A stretch of 64,000 bases of DNA from Amycolatopsis sp. NBRC 101858 (lineage in GTDB: Bacteria; Actinomycetota; Actinomycetes; Mycobacteriales; Pseudonocardiaceae): positions 558,001-622,000 of the forward strand of contig NZ_BSTD01000007.1 in assembly GCF_030269325.1 (NCBI RefSeq), written 5' to 3'. The translations under genes were made by a program, and so were the position numbers. The notes beneath the pieces were generated by a model, which made no database searches, was not told the DNA's origin, and was given only the letters and a program-made list of their open reading frames with translations. Positions 58,261 through 64,000 of this stretch are shown here, piece after piece (the first letter of the stretch is position 1; each line of letters starts with the position of its first letter).

Positions 58261-58884
58261 TCACCGCCGTGAGGTGGTCAGCAGGGCCGTGATGCCGTCG
58301 ACCAGGATCTCGCCGGTCTCGGCCCAGCCGGGGATGCCCGAACGGCCCTCGGCCAGCTCGGCTTCCCGCTCCGCGCAGGTGTGGACGATGGCGTGCCGGG
58401 CCATCGCCGACCGGGTGAAGAGCGCGGGATCGGCGGGATCACCGGCGTGCGCGGCCACCGCCCGCAGGGCCCGGTGCATGACCGGCGTCGACGTGGTGAC
58501 CGACAGCGCCGGCGCGCGCAGCACGGGATCGCTGACGACGTGTGCGGCGAAGCGGGCGTAGTGGCTGGGGACGCCGAGCTCCGCGAGGTGCAGGGTCGTC
58601 GGCAGCACCAGCGCCTCCACGTGGTCGCGCAGCCGCGTCGAGCCTTCGGCCGCGTCCACCATCGCGGCCCGGATGCGGTCCATCGCCTCGCCGTGCTCGC
58701 GCAGCACGGCGAGGATCACCTCCGCCATCGTGCCGACGTGGTAGGCGACGGCGGAGTTGTTGGCCTGCCCGGCTTCCTGGCCGAGCCGGCGGCTCGACAC
58801 CTGGGCGACGCCGTCTTCGGCGATCAGCCGTTCCGCCGTCGCCAGCAGCCGGGCGCGGGTGGCGGCCGACCTCCCGCCCGTCAC
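58261..58884 (-). CDS. TetR-family regulator of the P450 operon
   Basis: A 207-residue regulator with an N-terminal TetR helix-turn-helix (TRARLLATAERLIAEDG, RRLGQEAGQANNSAVAYH) and a helical ligand domain. The GTG at 58884 overlaps the P450 stop, so the two are cotranscribed and coupled. The tandem operator in front of the P450 gene is its likely site, giving self-repression. Confidence 0.9.
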   Translation of the reverse strand: MTGGRSAATRARLLATAERLIAEDGVAQVSSRRLGQEAGQANNSAVAYHVGTMAEVILAVLREHGEAMDRIRAAMVDAAEGSTRLRDHVEALVLPTTLHLAELGVPSHYARFAAHVVSDPVLRAPALSVTTSTPVMHRALRAVAAHAGDPADPALFTRSAMARHAIVHTCAEREAELAEGRSGIPGWAETGEILVDGITALLTTSRR

Positions 58885-60146
58885 CACCGCACCAGGACCC
58901 GGTCGATCCCGCCGACGATCAGCCCTTGCCGGGCACGCAGGTCCGCGGCGTCCCCGACGAGCTCGAGGGTGGGCAGTCGCCGCAGCAACACGTCGAGGAC
59001 GGTCTGCAGCTCCACCCGCGCGAGCTGCTGGCCGACGCACGAATGCGGGCCGGCGCCGAAGGCCAGGTGCGGGTTGGGCCGGCGGGCGAGGTCCATGGCG
59101 TCGGCACCGTCGAACGCGCCCGTGTCGCGGTTGCCCGAGGCCATGCTGCACACCACGGTCGTGCCGCGCGGCAGGGTGGTGCCCCCGACTACGGTCTCTT
59201 CCGAGACGTAGCGCGGCATCCCGAACCCCGGGTTGGCGTCGAACCGCAGCGCCTCTTCGACGGCCGACGGCACCAGCGACGGGTCGGCCAGCAGCCGCTC
59301 CCAGCGGTGCTCGCGGTCCGCCAGCAGCATCGCGAGCATCTTGCCGATCATGTTCGCGGTGGTTTCGTGGCCGGCGATGAGCAGGCCCTGCCCGGTCATG
59401 ACCAGCTCGGTCGCGGTCATGTCGGCGGCGAGGTCACTGAGCAGGTCGTCACCGGGCTCGGCTCGCTTGGTGGCGACCAGCTCCGTCATGTACTGGTGGA
59501 ATTCCCGGCCCGACCGGTCGATTTCGTCCTGGGTGAACCGGGTCATGTTCAGCATCGTGTCCGACCAGTGCGCGAACCGGCCCCGGTCGGCTCGCGGCAC
59601 CCCGAGCAGGTCGCAGATCACGAACACCGGCAGCGGAAACCCCAGCGCGGGACCGAGGTTCGCGGGCGCACCGGCCGCGACCATGTCCGTGATCAGCTGC
59701 TCGGCCAGCTCCGCCATTCCCGGCCGCAGCGCCTGGACCCGCTTGACGGTGAACGCTTTCCCGACCAGCCGCCGCCAGCGCCGGTGCCCGGGGCCACCGA
59801 GCATCGACGCCTCGGGCTCGTCCGCGTCCGCCGCGCCGCCGGTCGACGACGAGGGCCTGCTGAACACCCCGCCGTCGTCGCTGGCGGAGACCCGCGAGGC
59901 GTCCGCGGCATCGAGCTGCCGGGTGAACCGGGGATCCGACAGCATCGCCCGGACGTCGTCGTAGCGGGTCAGCAGCAGCGCTTCGTCGCCACTGGCCAGT
60001 TCGATGCGCGCCACCGGGCACTGCGAACGCAGCCGCGCCCATTCCGGCGGCGGCTCCAGCGCGGTGGGGTTCGGGAACGGGTAGGGCGGCAATCCCGCCA
60101 GCACCGCGGCCTGGTCGTCCCCCGCGTGCGCGCTGTCGTCGGCCAT
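58881..60146 (-). CDS. Cytochrome P450
   Basis: A 421-residue soluble bacterial P450 with I-helix GHETTANM, ExxR in EEALRFDANP, and the haem-Cys motif FGAGPHSCVGQQLARVEL. The substrate is unknown. No ferredoxin is adjacent; the flavoprotein upstream on the same strand could help with electrons but is a disulfide-reductase type. First gene of the P450-TetR operon. Confidence 0.94.
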   Translation of the reverse strand: MADDSAHAGDDQAAVLAGLPPYPFPNPTALEPPPEWARLRSQCPVARIELASGDEALLLTRYDDVRAMLSDPRFTRQLDAADASRVSASDDGGVFSRPSSSTGGAADADEPEASMLGGPGHRRWRRLVGKAFTVKRVQALRPGMAELAEQLITDMVAAGAPANLGPALGFPLPVFVICDLLGVPRADRGRFAHWSDTMLNMTRFTQDEIDRSGREFHQYMTELVATKRAEPGDDLLSDLAADMTATELVMTGQGLLIAGHETTANMIGKMLAMLLADREHRWERLLADPSLVPSAVEEALRFDANPGFGMPRYVSEETVVGGTTLPRGTTVVCSMASGNRDTGAFDGADAMDLARRPNPHLAFGAGPHSCVGQQLARVELQTVLDVLLRRLPTLELVGDAADLRARQGLIVGGIDRVLVRW

Positions 60147-60160
60147 GTCCGCAGCCTAGG

Positions 60161-60194
60161 TAAGACAGGTGCCTTAATCAAGACACCTGTCTTA
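60161..60194. promoter_or_regulatory. Tandem TetR-type operators before the P450 gene
   Basis: Two 16-bp palindrome-like sites, TAAGACAGGTGCCTTA (60161-60176) and CAAGACACCTGTCTTA (60179-60194), lie 18 bp apart. The outer 11-bp arms TAAGACAGGTG and CACCTGTCTTA are themselves perfect inverted repeats. Located 15-48 bp before the P450 start. Confidence 0.7.
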
Positions 60195-60245
60195 ATCTCG
60201 GCCCTCGAGATCCGCGACCGGCTCCTCGTCGAGCGTCGTGGCCGA

Positions 60246-61661
60246 TCAGCGGCCGTAGGCCTCGAGCAGCCGCAGCCACACCTCGCTGACGGTGGGGAAC
60301 GCCGGGACCGCGTGCCAGAGCCGGTCCAGTGGCACCTCGCCGGCCACCGCGATCGTCGCCGCGTGCAGCATCTCCGCGACGTCCGGGCCGACGACCGTGA
60401 AGCCGACGACCACCTTGCGGTCCTCGTCGACGACCATCCGGGCGTGCCCCCGGTAGCCCTCGGCGTGCAGGGCGGATCCGGCGGTCGCGGCCAGGTCGTG
60501 GTCGACGACCCGGATCCGCAGCCCGGCGGCCTCGGCGCCGGCCGCGGTCAGGCCCACCGACGCGATTTCCGGCTCGGTGAAGACCACCTGAGGCACCGCG
60601 CGCTCGTCGGCGGTCGCCGCGTGGCGGCCCCATTCTGCGTCGTCGACGGGCTCCCCCTTCGCGCGCGCCACGATGACGTCGCCGACCGCCCGGGCCTGGT
60701 ACTTGCCTTGGTGCGTCAGCAGAACGCGCCGGTTGACGTCGCCGGCGGCGTAGAGCCAGCCGTCCGCCCCGGCGACCCGCATCGTGCCGTCGACCGTCAG
60801 CCAGGCACCCGGCTTCAAGCCGACGGTGCCGAGGCCGATGTCCTGGGTGTTCGGGGTCCGGCCGATCGCGACGAGCAGCTCGTCGGCTTCGATCTGCTCG
60901 CCGTCGGTGAGCGTGATCGACACCGTGCCGTCGTCGTTGCGCTTGACGGACCCGGCCTCGGCGCCGACGCGGACCGAAACTCCCTTGTCCCGCAACGAAG
61001 CCGTCACCAGCTCGCCGGCGAACGGCTCGGCGAGGTGCAGCACGCCGTCCCGGGCCAGCATCGTCACCGACGACCCCAGCTCGGTGAACGCGGTCGCCAT
61101 CTCCGAGGCCACCACCCCGCCGCCGATGACGGCGAGCCGGGCCGGGATCTCCTTCGCCGCAACGGTTTCCCGGCTCGTCCACGGCTTCGCGTCGCGGAGA
61201 CCCTCGATGTCCGGGACCAGCGCGCCGCTGCCGGTGGCGACGACGACCGCGTGCCGCGCGGTCAGCGTCGTGGTGGTGCCGTCGGCGCCCGTCACCTCGA
61301 CGACCCGCTCGCCGCCGATGCGGCCGTGGCCGCGGAAAAGCGCGATGCCTGCCGAGTCGAGCCAGGACACCTGGCCCTCGTCCTGCCAGTCCGAAGCGAA
61401 GGCGTCACGACGGCGGAGCACGGCGGCCACGTCGAGCTCGCCGGTCACCGCCTCCCGCGCGCCGGGCACCTGCCGGGCGGCCCGCAGCGCCGCGCCGCTG
61501 CGCAGCAGCGCCTTGGTCGGCATGCAGGCCCAGTAGGAGCACTCGCCCCCGACCAGCTCCCGCTCGACGATCGCGGCGGTCAGCCCGCCCCGCACCACCC
61601 GGTCGGCCACGTTCTCCCCGACCGGGCCGGCGCCGAGGACGACGACGTCGTAGGTGGTCAC
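60246..61661 (-). CDS. Flavoprotein disulfide reductase, Lpd/mercuric reductase-like
   Basis: A 471-residue FAD/NAD(P) oxidoreductase. FAD loop GAGPVGENVADRV, redox pair C41-x4-C46 (ECSYWACMPTK), NAD loop GGGVVASEMATAFTELG, and the C-terminal HAVPAFPTVSEVWLRL that completes the partner active site. Actinobacterial LpdA-type proteins of this sort reduce quinones or small disulfides rather than lipoamide. It starts one base after the stop of the membrane gene, so both share a transcript. Confidence 0.9.
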   Translation of the reverse strand: MTTYDVVVLGAGPVGENVADRVVRGGLTAAIVERELVGGECSYWACMPTKALLRSGAALRAARQVPGAREAVTGELDVAAVLRRRDAFASDWQDEGQVSWLDSAGIALFRGHGRIGGERVVEVTGADGTTTTLTARHAVVVATGSGALVPDIEGLRDAKPWTSRETVAAKEIPARLAVIGGGVVASEMATAFTELGSSVTMLARDGVLHLAEPFAGELVTASLRDKGVSVRVGAEAGSVKRNDDGTVSITLTDGEQIEADELLVAIGRTPNTQDIGLGTVGLKPGAWLTVDGTMRVAGADGWLYAAGDVNRRVLLTHQGKYQARAVGDVIVARAKGEPVDDAEWGRHAATADERAVPQVVFTEPEIASVGLTAAGAEAAGLRIRVVDHDLAATAGSALHAEGYRGHARMVVDEDRKVVVGFTVVGPDVAEMLHAATIAVAGEVPLDRLWHAVPAFPTVSEVWLRLLEAYGR

Positions 61662-61662
61662 G

Positions 61663-62223
61663 TCAGTTCCCCTTCGCGGCGCGGCCGAGCCGGATCGCCG
61701 AGACGAGGAAGAAGATGCCGCCGAGAACCGCGTAGCCGGCGACGTTGGCCAGCGACGGGTTCGCCGCGGAGGCGCCGATGACGAAGTTGGCCCCGGCCAG
61801 CACGGAGATGCCGCCGCTGAGGATCATCGGCCACTGGCCGCCCATCTTGCGGCGGGTGACCCCCACGATCAGCTGGACCAGCCCGGCGACGATCGCCCAG
61901 GCACCCCACACCCGCAGCACCCCCGGGACACCGGACGCGGCGGCGACGCCCACGCCGATGGTGGCGAGCAGGCTGATCGCCATGTTCACGTACAGCCCGC
62001 GCACCGACCCGGCGCCCTTCGCCGACCGAGCGTCCACAATGGCCGCTCCCACGTCGAACAGCGGGTACACGACGACCAGGGCGACACCGGCCGCCCCCAA
62101 GCCCGACTTGGTCGTCAGGAACACCAGGACCGCCCACACGATGGCGAACGCGAACCGCACGAAGTACAACCGGCGCAGCGCCGGGGCGAACCCACCGATG
62201 GCGGGCGAGTCGACAGTGGTCAC
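61663..62223 (-). CDS. HdeD/DUF308-like membrane protein
   Basis: A 186-residue protein with six hydrophobic helices (FAIVWAVLVFLTT, GVALVVVYPLFDVGAAIV, LLATIGVGVAAASG and others), typical of DUF308/HdeD-like proteins of unknown function. Two TetR-type sites stand 35 and 87 bp before its start, so the neighbouring TetR regulator at 62681 probably controls it and the flavoprotein gene behind it. Confidence 0.78.
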   Translation of the reverse strand: MTTVDSPAIGGFAPALRRLYFVRFAFAIVWAVLVFLTTKSGLGAAGVALVVVYPLFDVGAAIVDARSAKGAGSVRGLYVNMAISLLATIGVGVAAASGVPGVLRVWGAWAIVAGLVQLIVGVTRRKMGGQWPMILSGGISVLAGANFVIGASAANPSLANVAGYAVLGGIFFLVSAIRLGRAAKGN

Positions 62224-62257
62224 GATGATCCCTTCAGCATGAGGGAAGCCCCTCGGT

Positions 62258-62275
62258 AGACCGAACGTTCTATCT
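62258..62275. promoter_or_regulatory. TetR-type operator before the DUF308-like gene, site 1
   Basis: AGACCGAACGTTCTATCT: palindromic GAACGTTC core with AGA and TCT ends. 35 bp before the start codon. Confidence 0.65.
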
Positions 62276-62309
62276 CAATTGAGCATGGCCGTGCCGCCGC
62301 GCAGTGTCA

Positions 62310-62327
62310 AGACAGAACGTTCTATCC
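62310..62327. promoter_or_regulatory. TetR-type operator before the DUF308-like gene, site 2
   Basis: AGACAGAACGTTCTATCC, the same core as site 1, with starts 52 bp apart, suggesting cooperative binding by the TetR regulator encoded at 62681-63274. Confidence 0.65.
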
Positions 62328-62680
62328 AAAGTCTTACGCCCGGCTCGGGCACTCGTCGGCCGGGACGACGCGGGAGTGGACCGCCGTCAGGCAGCCGGGG
62401 CAGCCCGCAGGGCAGCACCTCGATGTCCCCGCCCAGGTGGCCGGGGATGGTGACCGCCCGGGCGAGCTGGGGTTCGTGCACCCCGCGCACGATGCCGGGG
62501 ACAACCGCCGGCCAGGCCGCTGCCACCCCCCGAGCCGCCGGGCGGCCGCCGGTGTCGAGGCCGTCGTGGTACACCTGCGCGCCACAGTGGACGATGACGA
62601 GCTTGCCTGGTCAGCGCATTGCTCCGGCACGGCGACATCGCACCGTGCTCACGAAAGCCCTGCCGGGCGCCGGAAAACCG

Positions 62681-63274
62681 CTACTCGGCCGCCGCGTCGA
62701 GGCGGAACCGCACGATTCCGTCGACGCCCTGGAGGAACGTGTCGCCGACCTCGGCCGGGTCCGCCAGGCAGCCGGACGCCATCGCGCCGTCCCGCAGCAT
62801 CACGAAGTGACGCCCCGCGGCCTCCGGTGGCGTTTTGCCGACCTGCGCGAGCAAGTCCGTGACGGTGCGGAGGAACCACTCGCGGTGGGCGAGCACGGCC
62901 TGGTGCACGGGGTGCGCGGGATCCGGGTACTCCGCCACCGCGTTGAGGAAGGCACAGCCGCGGAAGTGCGCCGACCGGATGCCTTCGGCGATCGACTCGG
63001 CGACGGCCCGCAGGGTGTCGGCCGCCGGCAGGCCGCCGGCGAGCGCCTTGTCGAGACCTTCGCGCTCCATCTCGTGCACACCCTGCAGATACGCGACGAC
63101 CAGGTCTTCCTTGCCGGGGAAGTGCCGGTACAGGGTGGCGCGGGTGACCTTCGCCTCCGCGACGATCCGGTCGATCCCCACGGAGTGCAGACCCTCGGCG
63201 TAGAAGATCCGGGTGGCCGTCGCGAGCAGCCTCGACCGCGCTTCGGACACCTGACCACGAGTGTTGCGCACCAT
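62681..63274 (-). CDS. TetR-family regulator
   Basis: A 197-residue regulator with helix-turn-helix VGIDRIVAEAKVTRATLYRHFPGKEDLV and a C-terminal ligand domain containing CAFLNAVAEYPDPAHPVH, as in the quinone/reactive-compound group of TetR proteins. The ATG at 63274 gives the best N-terminus; the frame is open to 63319, but that would cover the operator at 63290. Sites before it and before the DUF308-like gene share GAACG-type cores. It lies downstream of the aldo/keto reductase. Confidence 0.9.
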   Translation of the reverse strand: MVRNTRGQVSEARSRLLATATRIFYAEGLHSVGIDRIVAEAKVTRATLYRHFPGKEDLVVAYLQGVHEMEREGLDKALAGGLPAADTLRAVAESIAEGIRSAHFRGCAFLNAVAEYPDPAHPVHQAVLAHREWFLRTVTDLLAQVGKTPPEAAGRHFVMLRDGAMASGCLADPAEVGDTFLQGVDGIVRFRLDAAAE

Positions 63275-63289
63275 CCGTCCGAGCGTAGC

Positions 63290-63309
63290 AGAGAGAACGG
63301 TCGGTATCT
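63290..63309. promoter_or_regulatory. TetR-type operator before the second tetR
   Basis: AGAGAGAACGGTCGGTATCT, similar to the sites at 62258 and 62310 (AGA, GAACG, TATCT in the same order). It lies 16 bp before the TetR start, between the reductase and the regulator, suggesting self-control. Confidence 0.5.
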
Positions 63310-63315
63310 CAGCGT

Positions 63316-64000
63316 TCACGGCACGGGCACGGGCGCAACGTCGAGGAGGCTCCGGTCGCCGTCGATGCCGTGTGCCAGTGCGGCCGCCACGTCCTCGTGG
63401 GGCGTGCCCGGCCGGACGGCGCTGACCTCGTCGAGCAGCCGGTAGTGCTCGTCGGCGAGTTCGACGTCCAGCGCGTCGAGGTATCCCCTCAGGTGGGCCG
63501 GGGTGCGCGGTCCGACGATGGGGATCATCGAGGTCCCGGCCTGGGCGGCGCGGTGGCGCACCCAGGCCAGGGCGACCTGGACCGGGTTCGTCCCGGTCTT
63601 CTCGGCGACGGCGAGAACCGCGTCCAGCACGGCGGAGCCCTCGGCCGCCGTGGCCCGGGCGCTGAGCCGACCCTGCTCGCCGCGGCGGTACTTCCCGGTC
63701 AGCAGGCCACCCGCCAGCGGGGAGTACAGGACGACGCCGAGCCCGTGGGCCTCGGCCATCGGCAGGAGCTCCCGGTCCGCGGAGCGCTCGGCCAGGCTGT
63801 ACTCGGTCTGGATACCGACCAGCGAGGCACGCCCGCCCAGCTCCGACCGGACCGCGGCGCCGGCGACCCGCCAGGCCGGGAAGTTCGACAGCCCGCCGTA
63901 GCGGATCTTGCCCGACCGGATCAGGTCCTCGAAGCCGGCCAGGATCTCCGGCACCGGGGTGACGCCGTCGGGGAAGTGCGGCATGAAGACGTCGACGTAG
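63316..64000 (-). CDS. Aldo/keto reductase (N-terminus off the right edge)
   Basis: The last 228 residues of an NADPH-dependent aldo/keto reductase. Visible parts are YVDVFMPHFPDG at the window edge, corresponding to the family's substrate-loop histidine region, then IRYGGLSNFPAWR, QTEYSLAERSADRELLPMAEAHGLGV and the cofactor loop PIVGPRTPAHL. The catalytic Tyr-Lys-Asp part lies beyond the window. Substrate unknown. It ends 42 bp before the TetR gene on the same strand. Confidence 0.9.
   Translation of the reverse strand, partial: YVDVFMPHFPDGVTPVPEILAGFEDLIRSGKIRYGGLSNFPAWRVAGAAVRSELGGRASLVGIQTEYSLAERSADRELLPMAEAHGLGVVLYSPLAGGLLTGKYRRGEQGRLSARATAAEGSAVLDAVLAVAEKTGTNPVQVALAWVRHRAAQAGTSMIPIVGPRTPAHLRGYLDALDVELADEHYRLLDEVSAVRPGTPHEDVAAALAHGIDGDRSLLDVAPVPVP

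Larger units (their letters stand above)
62224..62680. other. Gene-poor gap with a possible gene remnant
   Basis: A 457-bp gap holding two operators (62258-62327) near its left end. A minus-strand 99-codon frame (62275-62574) has a partly protein-like stretch (VRGVHEPQLARAVTIPGHLGGD) that loses sense near the left end, where another frame continues with CPGCLTAVHSRVV. It could be a frameshifted remnant of a short protein, but I cannot identify it. Confidence 0.3.

Noticed and set aside
1..64000. tRNA, rRNA, CRISPR, insertion sequences, prophage
   Set aside because: None recognised on either strand.

Overview
The window is very GC-rich (roughly 70% or more by eye). It is dense with GntR, LacI, TetR, MarR and LytTR regulators, two-component systems, an ECF sigma factor and GTG starts with GTGA/ATGA overlaps. 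This fits a filamentous actinomycete; the gene content and codon style suggest Pseudonocardiaceae, most likely Amycolatopsis (inference, not proven). No rRNA, tRNA, CRISPR array, insertion sequence or phage gene was seen. Layout: (1) 1-4.0 kb: a partial hydantoinase/oxoprolinase, a GntR regulator, a PLP aminotransferase and a PIG-L deacetylase, with related operator-like repeats and a short duplicated intergenic element. (2) 4.1-13.9 kb: a large phosphoesterase, an ABC exporter, a NarL-type two-component pair, a small membrane protein, and an FAD oxidoreductase paired with an ECF41-like sigma factor. (3) 13.9-24.9 kb: a PQQ locus. It holds a quinoprotein alcohol dehydrogenase with a lanthanide-type metal site and no visible export signal, a cupredoxin-fold partner whose copper ligands look lost, KatG, an MntP-type transporter, and pqqA, pqqE, pqqD and pqqC. 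Two divergent paralogous GAF-LytTR regulators stand beside it, each next to a tiny cysteine-rich protein. This is the best candidate for an undescribed system. (4) 25-36 kb: a DUF1232 protein, a ChrB-like protein, an ABC exporter with its own two-component system, a DUF1707 protein, an OmpR-type two-component system, a DUF998 membrane protein, and a membrane protein fused in frame to a GT4 glycosyltransferase. (5) 35.9-45.9 kb: a LacI regulator and three secreted carbohydrate enzymes read as one operon. These are a GH92 whose usual acid Glu is Gln (mannosyl-phosphate type), a secreted propeller-like protein, and a GH2 with a discoidin domain inserted in its core. Two LacI-type operators precede the operon. 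(6) 45.9-56.5 kb: a beta-mannan regulon. It has a LacI regulator, a five-gene oligosaccharide ABC importer of the peptide-transporter family, a GH2 beta-mannosidase and a secreted GH26 beta-mannanase. Five copies of an operator close to TTAAGCGSTTAA tie it together. (7) 56.5-64 kb: MarR with an amidohydrolase, TetR with a P450 preceded by tandem operators, a flavoprotein disulfide reductase with a membrane protein, a second TetR with three operator-like sites, and a partial aldo/keto reductase. In the PQQ locus, PqqC, D and E would build PQQ from the PqqA peptide for the dehydrogenase, and the GAF-LytTR proteins would sense a ligand and switch the dehydrogenase operon. In the mannan regions, secreted GH92 and GH26 cut polymers outside, the importer brings in oligosaccharides, and the leaderless-looking GH2 beta-mannosidase finishes them in the cytoplasm.
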